NCBI GenBank assembly: GCA_015999985.1
Contig: JAECRA010000037.1
Span: 1-42,200, forward strand
Reading direction: 5' to 3'
Origin: Comamonadaceae bacterium
GTDB lineage: Bacteria; Pseudomonadota; Gammaproteobacteria; Burkholderiales; Burkholderiaceae_C
Length of the DNA stretch: 42,200 nucleotides
Shown here in pieces: positions 8,552 to 18,321 of this stretch. Below the pieces are notes generated by a model. That model saw only the letters and a program-made list of their open reading frames with translations. It searched no databases and was not told the DNA's origin. A program made the translations under genes and the position numbers. Positions within the stretch are counted from its first letter, which is position 1. Each line of letters opens with the position of its first letter.

Positions 8552-11500
8552 ATGTTTCCCTTTTCTCGCGATCACAAAGACCAGCCAGAAGAACCGCAGG
8601 CTGCCCCCAAGCCAGCGCCTGAGGCGCATCCGCTTGATGCGCTCACCGGCGGCGTTTTCTCCGCCGCTACTTCCGGTGAGCGTGCTCAGCGCGTGCGCGA
8701 GTGGCTGACAACTGAGCCTTCTGCCGAGCAGATGCAAGAGGTGTTCAAGGAGCTTTCCGGCAAGGACAAAGGTGCCGCCAAGGCCCTGCGTGAAAAACTT
8801 GACGATATGCGCCGCGCCAAAGGCCAGGAGGCCGTGGCTGCGGAATGGGCAAGCAAGGCTGAAGCCCTGTTGAAGGCATCGCGCTTGAATATTGCTGACG
8901 CTTTGGCGTGGCAGCGTGATGCAGCCAAAGCGGGTGCACCTCTTTCCAGAGAGCCGTTGTCACTGCTGCGCGCAGATCTGGTCGAGCGCATCAAGACGGT
9001 GGAAGATCTTCAGCAGCGCGTGATGGTCCAGCGTGAAGCCGCCATGCTGCTGGCCCAGCGGATTGAGCTGCTCTCCACCAAGCCTTGGCGTGATGCCCAA
9101 TCGGCGCAACCGGGTATTGAATCCGATGTGGCACGCTGGCTTGGCGAGGCGCGCGCGCTGCCCGAAGATTCCCAATGGCTCAGCGTGGATGCACGTTTTC
9201 CGCCCCAGCTCGAATCTGCACAAAGTCAGTTGAACGCCGTTTGGGAAGCATTCAGCGCTGTGCTGGCTCAAGCAGTCCTGGCTTCAGAGGACAAGAGCGC
9301 GACGCTACCGGCAGTGCCTGTTTGGGCAGACGAACTGCGTGCAGAACGCGGCGAATCCGCGCCAACTGCCGCTATCGACAAGCCAGAGCGTCAGCCTAAG
9401 CCTGCTGTTGCGCCCGAACAACGCGCGGCAGCGTCCAAAGCGGTTGAAGCGGGCGTCATGCTGCTTGAGCAAGCTGTGAGCAGTGGCAATACCAAAAACA
9501 CACACAGCGCGACGGCCGCCCTGCGACAGTCACTGAAAGCCCATGGCCGACTGATCGATGACGCGTTGGAGGCCCGTGTGCACAGCGCGCTGGTTTCCGC
9601 AGGCGAGCTTGAAGGCTGGCAGCGCTGGAGTGCCGACAAGGTGCGTGAGCAGTTGGTGGCCAAAGCTGAAGCCCTGTTGGTCAAGCGCAAGCTCAAAGGC
9701 CCACGGCCTGCCGCCGCAGAGCCTCAGGCAGAAGCCGACCCTGCGACTGAGCAGAACGCAGAAGCTGCGGATCAAGCCGCCGCTGAGGCGCCTGCAGTTG
9801 CGCAGACCGATCCAGCAGCTCCAGTAGACACTGTCGTAGCTGAAGTAGAGGCGAGCTCTACAGACAATGCGGCAGAAAACGCAGCACCTGCCGACGACTT
9901 CGCTCAGGAATCCGTTGCGGAAGGCAATGAAACGCCCAGCGAAAAACCGGTTGAAAAGACAGCTGAGAAAGCTGCCTCGCCAGCAGCTGAAGCGTTTGAA
10001 GTTGTGCCAGCGATGGGTGGGCGCAAACTGCAGGAGACCATTCGCAAACTGCGTGAAGAATGGAAAGCTACCGATCAAGGTGGCGCACCTAACCACGGTC
10101 TGTGGAAGCGTTTTGACCGCGCTTGCAGCGAAGCCCACAAGTTCGTTGAGCAATGGCTGACCACCGTGCGTGCGGAAGCCGCGGCGCACAAGGCTGAGCG
10201 CCTGGCGCTGATTGAGGAAGTCAAAGCTTGGGGCGCGAAGAACGTGGGCGCCGGCGACGACGCTGATTGGAAATCCGTTAACCGCCAACTGCACCAGTTC
10301 TCCGAGCGGTGGCGCAATGCTGGCCATCTGGCCGAGAAGGCATTCGCCGAACTGCAACCTCAGTGGAAAGAAGCCATTCACACGGCTGCAGCTTCCCTTG
10401 AGAACGCTCAGAAGCTCAGCACCGAACGCCGTCAGGCCATGATCGCTGAAGCAGAGGCACTGGGTTCCGCGCCCATGCTGCGTGTGGATGCGGTGAAGTC
10501 TCTGCAACAACGCTGGCAAGCTGAGGCGCAAACGGTGCCACTGGATCGCCGATTTGAGCAAAAGCTCTGGGACGCTTTCCGTAAGCCAATTGATGAGGCG
10601 TTCAACCGCAAGACTCAGCAGCGCGAGCAAGCCAGTGCGGCCATGAGTGCCCATGACCGCGCTGTGCTCGACGCAGCCAAAGCTTTGGAGGCAGCCAATG
10701 CCAGTGGCGATGGCCAACGCATTCGCGCTGCTCTTGCACAGTTGGAAGCTGCCACACGTGGTGAGGTCCTGGCCGCTGCAAGCGCACCCGCCGCTGCAGG
10801 TGCACCTGCGACAGCCGCTGAAACTGCTCCCGACTCTGATGCCCAACCCGGTGATGCTCCTTCGGGGGATGCTGCGCCCGAGTCCGAGGCTGCGCCTGCT
10901 CCGGTGGCACCACCGAAACCAGCCAAGCCCTTGGTCGCGATGCGCGGAGACGACCGTCCTGGTGCTCGGAAAATCGAGCCAGCTGCACCTGCTCGCGGCG
11001 GCAAATTTGGTGATCGCCGCGAAGGCCGCCCAGGCGATCGACAGGGCGGCCCCGCCAAGGGTGGTTTTGGGCGAGACGCGCGTGGCCCAGGTGGTCCCGG
11101 TGGGTTTGGTGATCGGGGTGGTCGGTTCAACGACCGTCCCGAGCGCGGGCCACGCCTGGGAGACGCGGCCTTCCGTGCCCAGCGCGACGCCATGGAGCAC
11201 GCGCAGGCTCAATTGCGCAAGTTGGCTGCACAAGCACACGGTGAAACGCTGACTCAATTGCTGAGTGCATGGTCTGCACGCCAGGCCGATCAGTTGCCTA
11301 GCTCTCAGGAGCTTGGCCGTAGCGTAAGTGGCGGCACACGCGGTGCCTGGGCGCAAGCGCTGCAGGCTGCACCCCAAGGCAACTCGTCCGAGCCTTTGTT
11401 GCGCTTGGAAATGGCTGCTGAGGTGCCAACGCCAGCTGAGCAACTGGATGCTCGCCGTGCTCTGCAGCTTCAGCTTCTGACGCGCCGCAATGAGCCGGGC

Positions 11501-11608
11501 CCTGCCGAGACCTGGGCGGCCGACGCGGGCAAGGTGCTGGCCGCGCCGCATGATGAAGCTGCAGCGCGGCGCTTGCAGAACGCGTTGAAGGTGCTGATGC
11601 GCAAGTAA
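8552..11608 (+). CDS. DUF349 domain-containing protein with RGG-like tail
   Basis: This is a 1018-aa soluble protein with no signal peptide. At least three DUF349-type helical repeats are visible: about 489-537 (RKLQETIRKLREEW...GLWKRFDRACSEAH), 552-617 and 629-687, each built around REEW/ERW/QRW...FR/FDRA patterns. Long Ala/Glu-rich helical segments precede them. Residues about 814-870 are Gly/Arg-rich with RGG and RGPGG motifs, typical of disordered RNA-binding tails. The biochemical role of DUF349 is not established; a nucleic-acid-related role here is inferred from composition alone. There is no Shine-Dalgarno before the ATG; a T run of a terminator-like hairpin occupies that place. The very strong terminator at 11651-11687 follows. 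Confidence 0.85.
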   Translation: MFPFSRDHKDQPEEPQAAPKPAPEAHPLDALTGGVFSAATSGERAQRVREWLTTEPSAEQMQEVFKELSGKDKGAAKALREKLDDMRRAKGQEAVAAEWASKAEALLKASRLNIADALAWQRDAAKAGAPLSREPLSLLRADLVERIKTVEDLQQRVMVQREAAMLLAQRIELLSTKPWRDAQSAQPGIESDVARWLGEARALPEDSQWLSVDARFPPQLESAQSQLNAVWEAFSAVLAQAVLASEDKSATLPAVPVWADELRAERGESAPTAAIDKPERQPKPAVAPEQRAAASKAVEAGVMLLEQAVSSGNTKNTHSATAALRQSLKAHGRLIDDALEARVHSALVSAGELEGWQRWSADKVREQLVAKAEALLVKRKLKGPRPAAAEPQAEADPATEQNAEAADQAAAEAPAVAQTDPAAPVDTVVAEVEASSTDNAAENAAPADDFAQESVAEGNETPSEKPVEKTAEKAASPAAEAFEVVPAMGGRKLQETIRKLREEWKATDQGGAPNHGLWKRFDRACSEAHKFVEQWLTTVRAEAAAHKAERLALIEEVKAWGAKNVGAGDDADWKSVNRQLHQFSERWRNAGHLAEKAFAELQPQWKEAIHTAAASLENAQKLSTERRQAMIAEAEALGSAPMLRVDAVKSLQQRWQAEAQTVPLDRRFEQKLWDAFRKPIDEAFNRKTQQREQASAAMSAHDRAVLDAAKALEAANASGDGQRIRAALAQLEAATRGEVLAAASAPAAAGAPATAAETAPDSDAQPGDAPSGDAAPESEAAPAPVAPPKPAKPLVAMRGDDRPGARKIEPAAPARGGKFGDRREGRPGDRQGGPAKGGFGRDARGPGGPGGFGDRGGRFNDRPERGPRLGDAAFRAQRDAMEHAQAQLRKLAAQAHGETLTQLLSAWSARQADQLPSSQELGRSVSGGTRGAWAQALQAAPQGNSSEPLLRLEMAAEVPTPAEQLDARRALQLQLLTRRNEPGPAETWAADAGKVLAAPHDEAAARRLQNALKVLMRK

Positions 11609-11650
11609 GCAGGCTACTTCGGGGCGGACAAGCACCCCGATATTCTGGAA

Positions 11651-11687
11651 ACAACAATCCCGGCCATTTGCCGGGATTGTTGTTTTT
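11651..11687 (+). terminator. Strong rho-independent terminator after the DUF349 gene
   Basis: A perfect 14-bp stem, ACAACAATCCCGGC (11651-11664) with GCCGGGATTGTTGT (11670-11683), encloses a 5-nt loop and runs into a T-rich tract. It lies 43 bp after the stop codon. Confidence 0.93.
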
Positions 11688-11747
11688 GTTGCTCTCTTTA
11701 CTGCCGTCGCACCTCGGCGGGTTTGCGTACGGTCTTTCCTGTCCGCA

Positions 11748-11843
11748 TTACTCCAGAGTAATGTTGCTAGCCTTCACTTCCGCAGCCCAGCGTTGCATGG
11801 CGGGGGAGAGTCTGGCTGGTCTATACAAGCCGATCCGGGTACG
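11748..11843 (-). pseudogene. Possible 3' remnant of a Bug/TctC-type solute-binding protein gene
   Basis: Minus-strand translation ending at the TAA 11750-11748 reads RIGLYRPARLSP then AMQRWAAEVKASNITLE. Periplasmic binding proteins of the Bug (tripartite tricarboxylate) family commonly end in a KW/RW...VVK..GI pattern of this kind. The frame is closed by a stop about 32 codons upstream (near 11844), so only the tail would remain. It lies head to head with the GntR regulator, the usual place for a regulated transport or catabolic gene. The match is short and made by eye. Confidence 0.3.
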
Positions 11844-11916
11844 GGCAAAACATCAGAAAGGAGGTGTCATACACTTCGATGTACGTGCTGAGTGATGCGC
11901 TCTCCTCTCCAGATGC

Positions 11917-12654
11917 ATGAGGCAGCTTTCTAAGAAAAAATTACTGATACCCGTGACGCTTCACGTTCCATCTGAATCCTTGGTCTCGGCCAGTGGTGTG
12001 CCGCTGGCCGAGGGCATTCTGGCTAAGCTGTTGGAGCGAATCCACAAGGGCCAGTTAGGCCCTGGCGATCCGATTAACGAGGCGGTGATAGCACAAGAGT
12101 TCAGTGTCAGCCGAGGGCCCGTACGAGAGGCTGTTCGGCGTTTGCAAGGCTTGCAACTCGTCACGCGTGAACCCTATCTCAAGGCACGCGTGGTGACGCT
12201 CACCCGGGAGGGCGTGCAGGAGTTGTTTGAGATGCGCATGGCGCTTGAGGGCCTCGCTTGCCGCCTCGCGGCTGAGCGAATGACTGAAGACGAGATTCTT
12301 GAGCTGGAGAAAGAGCTGGAACTGGATCGTCAGCGCATCCTGGCCTACAAGGAGGGGGATGACGAGCCTAAGCGCTTCGACCTCCACGAACGCATTGTTC
12401 TGGCCAGCCGCAATCGCCGTATCACCGATACGCTATGCGGCGACCTGTATCACTTGCTGCGCATGTACCGCAGGCGCTCTGGTGCGATGTTGGAGCGCAA
12501 AAGCCAGGCCTACGCGGAACATTGGCAACTCGTCCGTGCCATCAAGGCGCGCGACGGGGAGTTGGCAGAGTCGTTGATGCGCTCGCATATCGCGCGTGCT
12601 GCCGAGCACCTGCTGGGGACGGTCTCTACTGAATCTGACGGTAGAAGTGCCTAG
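11917..12654 (+). CDS. GntR-family transcriptional regulator, FadR/FCD subfamily
   Basis: This 245-aa DNA-binding repressor or activator has an N-terminal winged helix (about 30-95), with the recognition helix region AQEFSVSRGPVREAVRRLQ at about 59-77. The all-helical FCD ligand-binding domain follows, with FDLHERI (H157) and later EHW and HI positions that usually bind a metal and carboxylate ligand. It has about 25 extra residues before the first helix of the HTH, so a later start is possible; no clear ribosome binding site is seen at 11917. The ligand is unknown. The remnant of a possible transporter gene lies divergently upstream, so its original target operon may have been lost. It converges on moeA. 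Confidence 0.85.
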   Translation: MRQLSKKKLLIPVTLHVPSESLVSASGVPLAEGILAKLLERIHKGQLGPGDPINEAVIAQEFSVSRGPVREAVRRLQGLQLVTREPYLKARVVTLTREGVQELFEMRMALEGLACRLAAERMTEDEILELEKELELDRQRILAYKEGDDEPKRFDLHERIVLASRNRRITDTLCGDLYHLLRMYRRRSGAMLERKSQAYAEHWQLVRAIKARDGELAESLMRSHIARAAEHLLGTVSTESDGRSA

Positions 12655-12718
12655 CTTTGATCGCAGGCAGCACTGCTATCCGGCGCCTCTCTCAAGCAGC
12701 TTCAGAATAGTCAGGATA

Positions 12719-14038
12719 CTAGATCTCGTTCAGCATCAAAACACTGACCTCATCACCCGCCGCTACATCCTGCTGCCCATGCGCCAGCACGAGCAGGCCG
12801 TTCGCCTGCACCATGGATGAGAGCACTCCGGAGCCTTGGTTGCCGGTGATTCTCACAGTGAGTTGACCATCAGCACTTGGCGTGACGATACAGCGCTGAT
12901 ATTCGGTGCGGCCGGGTTTTTTACGAATGGGACTTTCACTGACGGCCCTTAGCATGACTTGAGGCCTAGTAGAAGCTCCCATCATGCGCAGCAGGGCCGG
13001 GCGCACGAATGCGATGAAGGTGACCATGACGGCAACTGGATTGCCAGGAAGGCCAAACAGCACGGCACTGGGCTTGGGCAGTGGCGAGCCTTCATTGCTT
13101 TTCGCGTCGCCAGGAGGTGTTGAGATACGTCCCACGGCCATTGGACGACCAGGTCTCATGGCTACGCGCCAGAAGGCCATGTCGCCGAGTTTTTGCATCA
13201 GGGCACGCGTGTGATCGGCTTCGCCCGCACTGACTCCGCCACTGGTGATGATGGCGTCTGCGCGGGCGGCCGCCTGAAGGAGTGCGTTCTCCAGCAGTGC
13301 AGGTTCATCCCGGACGACGCCGAGGTCGACTACCTCGCAGCCCAATTGCTTGAGCATGCCAATGACCGTGTATCGGTTGCTGTCGTAGACAGCGCCTTCA
13401 CGCGGAGACTCGCCCGCAGAGAGAATTTCGTCCCCGGTGGAGAAGTAGGCGACCCGGACGCGCCGGTGAACACGTACTTGGCTTAAACCCAGGCTGGCCA
13501 GTAAGCCCAGTGCGGCAGGGCCCAGGCGTTCACCCTGAGCGAGCGCAGTGTGCCCGGCCATGAGGTCTTCACCGAGATGCCGGCGGTTGTCACCGCTCTT
13601 GAGGACATTCACAGGAATGCTGACGGTGTCGCCTTGGATCAGCGCGAATTCCAGGGGCACGACGGTATCCAGACCTGCAGGCATGACTGCACCCGTCATG
13701 ATTTTGACGCACTCGCCAGCACCTACAACGCCCTGCCACGCTCTTCCAGCCAAGGCCGTACCCACCACCCGAAGCTGAAGAGGCAAACCAGGCTGCAACT
13801 GTGCCCCGTTGAAGGCGAAGCCGTCCATGGCGGAGTTGTCGTGCGGTGGCACACTCACTGGGGAGATGATGTCTTCGGCCAGCACACGACCGAGTGCGTC
13901 GAACAAGGCAACGTTTTCAGTTCCTGTGACCGGCGCCACCAACTCGTTCAAGAATGCGCTCACGCGCTCGGTGGTCAGCGATTGGGGGTCATAGCCCTGC
14001 AGCTCGGCTGCGATTTGCGCAGTGCTCTTCATATGCAT
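12719..14038 (-). CDS. moeA: Molybdopterin molybdenumtransferase MoeA
   Basis: MoeA inserts molybdate into adenylylated molybdopterin to give molybdenum cofactor. The 439-aa protein is slightly longer than usual and shows family motifs: PPHDNSAMDGFAF near residue 65, ITSGGVSAGEADHT, and FGLPGNPVAVMV. The start could be the ATG at 14038 or the one two codons later (14032); neither has a strong ribosome binding site. It lies 66 bp downstream of moaA on the same strand, so the two probably form one transcript for cofactor synthesis. MobA, often found between them in relatives, is absent here. Confidence 0.95.
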   Translation of the reverse strand: MHMKSTAQIAAELQGYDPQSLTTERVSAFLNELVAPVTGTENVALFDALGRVLAEDIISPVSVPPHDNSAMDGFAFNGAQLQPGLPLQLRVVGTALAGRAWQGVVGAGECVKIMTGAVMPAGLDTVVPLEFALIQGDTVSIPVNVLKSGDNRRHLGEDLMAGHTALAQGERLGPAALGLLASLGLSQVRVHRRVRVAYFSTGDEILSAGESPREGAVYDSNRYTVIGMLKQLGCEVVDLGVVRDEPALLENALLQAAARADAIITSGGVSAGEADHTRALMQKLGDMAFWRVAMRPGRPMAVGRISTPPGDAKSNEGSPLPKPSAVLFGLPGNPVAVMVTFIAFVRPALLRMMGASTRPQVMLRAVSESPIRKKPGRTEYQRCIVTPSADGQLTVRITGNQGSGVLSSMVQANGLLVLAHGQQDVAAGDEVSVLMLNEI

Positions 14039-14104
14039 TTAAAACTTCTGCTTCAGCGCTTGCGGCAAACGGTAATCGGCTGACGAACGCACGCTTGTGA
14101 AAAC

Positions 14105-15244
14105 CTAACCGCCGATGTAACTCATCTCCACTCGCCTGGCTGTTCTGGGGCCTGAATGGTCAGGCAGGCTGGCGCGCAGCTCGCTGTAGCGGTCGGTGCG
14201 GCCTTGCCAGATGGCCGCAATGGCCTCCTGGATTTGCTCATCACTGGCGCCGCCACGCAGCATGGAACGCAGGTCGTAGCCCTGGCTGGCAAATAGGCAC
14301 AGGTATACGCTGCCCTCAGTGGAAAGCCGGGCGCGATTGCAATCGCCGCAGAAAGCATGTGTGACGCTGCTGATCACGCCGATTTCTCCCAGGGCCGGGT
14401 CGTGCTTGCCATCTTGGCCCACGTAGCCCCAACGTTCGGCGGTTTCCCCACGGGCGTTCGGGTCCAGCGGGACCAGGGCAAACTCTGGTTGAAGCCGGCT
14501 GATGACCTCCGCGGAGGGCAGCACCTCATCCATCCGCCAACCGTTGGTGGCGCCAACGTCCATGTACTCAATGAAGCGCAGCGTAATGCCCGTGCCCCGA
14601 AAATGGCGCGCCATGGGCAAAATCTCATGATCATTGGTGCCGCGCTTGACCACCATGTTCACCTTGATCTGCTCTAGTCCTGCGGCGCTGGCGGCTTCGA
14701 TACCTGCAAGTACATCGGCTACCGGGAAATCGACATCGTTCATACGGCGAAAGATGTTGTCGTCCAGCGCATCCAGGCTGATGGTGACCCGCTTCAAACC
14801 GGCAGCCTTCAAAGCGCCGGCTTTTTTACGGAGCAGGGTGCCGTTGGTGGTTAGTGTGATGTCCAGGGGCTCACCGTCCACAGTCTGCAATGCGGACAAT
14901 TGCCCGATCAGAGTTTCCAGGCCTTTGCGCAGAAGCGGCTCTCCACCAGTCAGCCGGAGCTTGCGCACCCCATGTCCCACAAACAGCCGGGCCAAGCGGG
15001 TGATCTCTTCGAAGCTCAGAAGGCTGGCGTGAGGCAGGTACTGGTAGTCCTTGTCGAACACCTCTTTGGGCATGCAGTAGCTGCAGCGGAAATTGCACCG
15101 GTCCGTCACGCTGATGCGCAGATCACGAAGGGGGCGGCCCCGCGAGTCGACCAATTGCCCAGGTGCCGGAAACGGCTGTGCCGCGCGCGGCACTACGAGG
15201 GGCCGGCTGCGCTGGTCGATCAAAGGGATCACGCGTTCAGCCAT
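14105..15244 (-). CDS. moaA: GTP 3',8-cyclase MoaA
   Basis: This radical-SAM enzyme catalyses the first step of molybdenum cofactor synthesis, GTP to 3',8-cyclo-7,8-dihydro-GTP. The 379-aa protein carries the N-terminal 4Fe-4S cluster motif C50-x3-C54-x2-C57 (CNFRCSYC), [11 protein letters not shown] at about 98-108, and the C-terminal cluster cysteines C299, C302 and C316. The last residues are SYIGG; the terminal Gly-Gly is needed for activity in the family. About 30 extra residues precede the conserved core. It is upstream of moeA in the same direction. The divergent TlpA-like gene starts 104 bp away. Confidence 0.96.
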   Translation of the reverse strand: MAERVIPLIDQRSRPLVVPRAAQPFPAPGQLVDSRGRPLRDLRISVTDRCNFRCSYCMPKEVFDKDYQYLPHASLLSFEEITRLARLFVGHGVRKLRLTGGEPLLRKGLETLIGQLSALQTVDGEPLDITLTTNGTLLRKKAGALKAAGLKRVTISLDALDDNIFRRMNDVDFPVADVLAGIEAASAAGLEQIKVNMVVKRGTNDHEILPMARHFRGTGITLRFIEYMDVGATNGWRMDEVLPSAEVISRLQPEFALVPLDPNARGETAERWGYVGQDGKHDPALGEIGVISSVTHAFCGDCNRARLSTEGSVYLCLFASQGYDLRSMLRGGASDEQIQEAIAAIWQGRTDRYSELRASLPDHSGPRTARRVEMSYIGG

Positions 15245-15347
15245 ATGAGCTTAATTATCCCCGACTGTGCATTTGCACGTCAGCAGCCAGGACATCTGGT
15301 TTCCCCGGAGGTAATATTGCTCTGATTCGTCACATTGAAAACCTGCC

Positions 15348-15854
15348 ATGTCCCTTTCTCGTCGTCGCTTTGTCCAGGGAGCGTGCCTTGCAGCTCCGTC
15401 GCTGGCGGTACAGGGACAAAAACCTGTTGTGCCCCCTATGCCGGCAGAAGGATCGGTTTTCCGACTTGGTTCGATACCGCTGTTGGACGGTGGACGCTTT
15501 GAGCCCGCGCAGGTGAATGGGAAGGTGTTGGTGCTGTATTGGTGGGCCAGTTGGTGTCCTTTTTGCGCGCTTCAGAGCCCCGAGATGCAAAAGCTATGGG
15601 ATGCTCAACGCGCTCGAGGCTTGCAGATGCTTGGCTTGTCTATCGACAAAAAGCCTGAAGAAGCTGTTTCTTACCTGAAGAAAAAGGCCTATACCTTCCC
15701 CTCTGCCTGGATGAGTCCTGAGGTTGCTCGTTTCTACCCCAAGCCCGACGGCCTGCCTGTCACTATTGTGATCGGCAAGGATGGGCGTGTGGCGCAGACC
15801 GAAAAAGGACAGCTGTTTCCTGAAGATGTAGAGCAGTTGGCGCGATGGTTATGA
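15348..15854 (+). CDS. TlpA-like thiol-disulfide oxidoreductase with Tat-type signal
   Basis: This 168-aa thioredoxin-fold protein has an N-terminal SRRRFVQGACLAAPSLA, a twin-arginine-like export signal. The active-site motif is WCPFC (C70, C73). A redox role in the periplasm, for example reducing apocytochromes or metal-centre cysteines, follows from the TlpA/ResA family; the exact partner is unknown. The cis-proline region is in GLPVTIVI. It is divergent from moaA and has no co-directional neighbour. Confidence 0.85.
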   Translation: MSLSRRRFVQGACLAAPSLAVQGQKPVVPPMPAEGSVFRLGSIPLLDGGRFEPAQVNGKVLVLYWWASWCPFCALQSPEMQKLWDAQRARGLQMLGLSIDKKPEEAVSYLKKKAYTFPSAWMSPEVARFYPKPDGLPVTIVIGKDGRVAQTEKGQLFPEDVEQLARWL

Positions 15855-15892
15855 GACCATGGGCATACCGCAAAAACCTAACCCCCTAAACG

Positions 15893-16654
15893 CTAAACGC
15901 AACGCGCGCCATCCACCTCAATGCAGGCGCCGCTGATGAAAGCCGCTTCATCGCTCAAGAGGTAGAGCGCTGCATTGGCCACATCAAGTGCGGTGGAAAA
16001 GCGACCAAGGGGTATGGTGGACAGAAATTTCTCACGCCGCGCTTCATCCAGCGTGCCACCAGCAAATTCGGCGGAAAGACCGGTGTCGGGGTTGAACACC
16101 GGGTTGATGCAGTTGACCCGAATGTTGTCGGGACCGAGTTCGGCAGCCATGGATTTGGATGTGACTATGACCGCAGCCTTGCTGCCGTTGTACCAGGTCA
16201 GGCCTGGCCGTGGCCTGATGCCTGCGGTGCTCGCGATGTTGATGATGCTGCCGCCACCGTTTTTTTTAAGGGCAGGAACCGCATGGATGGCGCTCCAGTA
16301 GATGCTCTTCATGTTCACCGCATAGACCTTGTCGAATTCAGCTTCGCTGACTTCCAGCAGGGGCCGGTTGCGGTGTGTCCAGCCCGCGTTATTGACCATG
16401 CCGTCAAGCTGGCCGTACTGAGCGATGGTGGCGGCGACCAGGGCCTGCATCTGTGTCCCCTGAGTGACATCTGCGGCGACGAAAGCGGCCTGGCCACCCG
16501 CTGCGAGAATGCTCAGGGCGACCTGTTCGCCTGATTGGGGGTTGACGTCGTTGACGATCACGCGGGCGCCTTCTTCAGCAAGCCTGCGAGCAATGCCTTC
16601 ACCGATGCCGCCACCTGCTCCAGTGACGATGATGGATTTTCCTGAAACGCGCAC
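15893..16654 (-). CDS. SDR-family oxidoreductase (FabG-like)
   Basis: This 253-aa classical short-chain dehydrogenase has the cofactor loop TGAGGGIGEG (11-20), NNAG (88-91) and catalytic S142, Y155 and K159. The Asp in NDVN (after the second beta strand) suggests NAD rather than NADP. The substrate is unknown. It lies 85 bp downstream of the aldehyde dehydrogenase gene on the same strand, so the pair may oxidise an alcohol and then its aldehyde; this is inference from position. Confidence 0.87.
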   Translation of the reverse strand: MRVSGKSIIVTGAGGGIGEGIARRLAEEGARVIVNDVNPQSGEQVALSILAAGGQAAFVAADVTQGTQMQALVAATIAQYGQLDGMVNNAGWTHRNRPLLEVSEAEFDKVYAVNMKSIYWSAIHAVPALKKNGGGSIINIASTAGIRPRPGLTWYNGSKAAVIVTSKSMAAELGPDNIRVNCINPVFNPDTGLSAEFAGGTLDEARREKFLSTIPLGRFSTALDVANAALYLLSDEAAFISGACIEVDGARCV

Positions 16655-16739
16655 GATCTTGGCCTTGGGTGTTGTCTGGATAGACGCAGGATAACGAGAT
16701 TACGCGGTTTGAAGGTTGGACAAGTCGGCGATGGTGTTT

Positions 16740-18179
16740 TTAGCTGCTGCCGTGCTTGACGGCCACAGTTTTCAAGGTTGTGAAGCCGTGCAGCGCTTCG
16801 AATCCCTTCTCGCGCCCGTAGCCAGACGATTTGACGCCGCCAAATGGCAATTCCACGCCGCCCCCCGCCCCGTAGTTGTTGATGAACACCTGCCCGCTCC
16901 GGACCCTGCGGGCCATGCGAAACTGGCGCGCGCCGTTTGCAGTCCAGACCCCGGCAACCAGCCCAAAGCGGGTGGCATTGGCCAGCTCTACTGCATGATC
17001 TTCGTCGTTGAACGGCATGGCTGAAAGCACAGGGCCGAATACTTCATCTTGCGCAAGCCTGTGGTTGACTGGAACATCCGCCAGCAGGACCGGCGCCTGG
17101 TAAAAGCCTGCTTCCGGTGCTTGTTCCACGATGGTTCCCTGGGCTACCAGCGGAATGCCGGCGGCCTGGGCATCGCTCAGAAAATCCCATACGCGTTGTT
17201 GCTGCGTCTGGCGGATCAGCGGGCCCACGTCCAGATCCATCGCTGCCGGACCTACGCGAAGCGCTTCGAAGGCCTGGCACAGACGGCCGAGCATTTTTTC
17301 ATAGATGGCCTGCTCAATCAGCACACGTGAACCCGCCGAGCAGGTCTGGCCGGCGTTTTGCACGATGGCGTTGATCACGACGGGAAGGGCGGCGTCCAGA
17401 TCAGCGTCGGCGAAGATGATCTGAGGGCTTTTCCCACCGAGCTCCAGAGTGACCGGGCAGTGCCGCTCGGCTGCGGCTTGCTGAATCAGGGTGCCCACGT
17501 TGGGGCTTCCGGTAAAGCTGATGTGGTCAATTCCAGGGTGGCGTGCCAATGCGTCGCCGACCTCGTGTCCATACCCGGTCACGATATTGATGGCGCCTGC
17601 TGGAAAGCCTACCTCCGCCGCCAGTTGCGCCACTCGGATCACGCTCAGGCACGCATCTTCCGATGGCTTCACGACGCAGCAATTGCCCGCAGCGAGCGCA
17701 CCACCCACGCTTCGGCCGAAGATCTGCATAGGGTAGTTCCAGGGGATGATATGACCCGTGACACCGTGCGGTTCACGCCAGGTGAAGACGCTGTAGCCAG
17801 CCTGGTAGGGCAGGGTTTCGCCATGCAGTTTGTCGCAGGCGCCCGCGTAGAACTCAAAGTAGCGGGCCAGCGCTGCGGCGTCTGCGCGGGCCTGCGTGGT
17901 GGGTTTTCCGCAGTCTCGTTGCTCAAGCGCGGCCAATTCATCCGCGTGCTCCAGAACCTTGTTTGACAGCGCCATGAGAAGGCGGCCTCTCGAGGCTGCG
18001 GGAAGTGCGCTCCAGGGGCCTTCGTAGCACTGGCGCGCAGCGCGTACAGCAACATCGACGTCGCGCTCGTTGCTGCGCTGAATTTCATCGATAGTCTGGC
18101 CGTCGGAAGGGTCTATGACTGGCAGGGTCTGGCCCGAAAGCGAGGCGATGGAGCTGTTTTGGATGAAGTTGAGCTGCAT
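16740..18179 (-). CDS. NAD(P)-dependent aldehyde dehydrogenase
   Basis: This 479-aa ALDH-superfamily enzyme oxidises an aldehyde to the acid. N148 (PWNYP), K171, E246 (LELGGKSP) and the nucleophile C280 (NAGQTCSAGSR) are all in place, with ELPFGGVKSSGYGREKG near the end. The length is normal. The overall pattern is near betaine- or gamma-aminobutyraldehyde-type enzymes, but the substrate cannot be set from sequence alone. It is probably transcribed with the SDR gene downstream. The region 18180-18321 is shared with the divergent GNAT gene and should hold both promoters. Confidence 0.9.
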   Translation of the reverse strand: MQLNFIQNSSIASLSGQTLPVIDPSDGQTIDEIQRSNERDVDVAVRAARQCYEGPWSALPAASRGRLLMALSNKVLEHADELAALEQRDCGKPTTQARADAAALARYFEFYAGACDKLHGETLPYQAGYSVFTWREPHGVTGHIIPWNYPMQIFGRSVGGALAAGNCCVVKPSEDACLSVIRVAQLAAEVGFPAGAINIVTGYGHEVGDALARHPGIDHISFTGSPNVGTLIQQAAAERHCPVTLELGGKSPQIIFADADLDAALPVVINAIVQNAGQTCSAGSRVLIEQAIYEKMLGRLCQAFEALRVGPAAMDLDVGPLIRQTQQQRVWDFLSDAQAAGIPLVAQGTIVEQAPEAGFYQAPVLLADVPVNHRLAQDEVFGPVLSAMPFNDEDHAVELANATRFGLVAGVWTANGARQFRMARRVRSGQVFINNYGAGGGVELPFGGVKSSGYGREKGFEALHGFTTLKTVAVKHGSS

Positions 18180-18321
18180 ACCTTACATTGTGCTTTGGTT
18201 GAGTCTGTTTGTACTACTCTCAGGATCCCGGAGGGGCTTGCAGGGCCGGATTTTTGCCTCGGCAGGTAGGGCGCCTATGTTGCAGTCCGGGGGGCGATAA
18301 TGGGTTGTCACAAGCTAAAAA

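Noticed and set aside
8435..8737. N-terminal extension of the DUF4422-like frame
   Set aside because: It reads through the start of the DUF349 gene in antisense and is Arg/Lys-rich artefact; no family member has it.
9530..11635. Long 701-codon open frame on the minus strand
   Set aside because: It is antisense to the DUF349 gene; its Cys/Trp/Leu-rich composition is that of a GC-rich mirror frame and it has no recognisable domain.
11668..11895. 75-codon plus-strand frame after the DUF349 terminator
   Set aside because: It begins inside the terminator stem and shows no domain or ribosome binding site.
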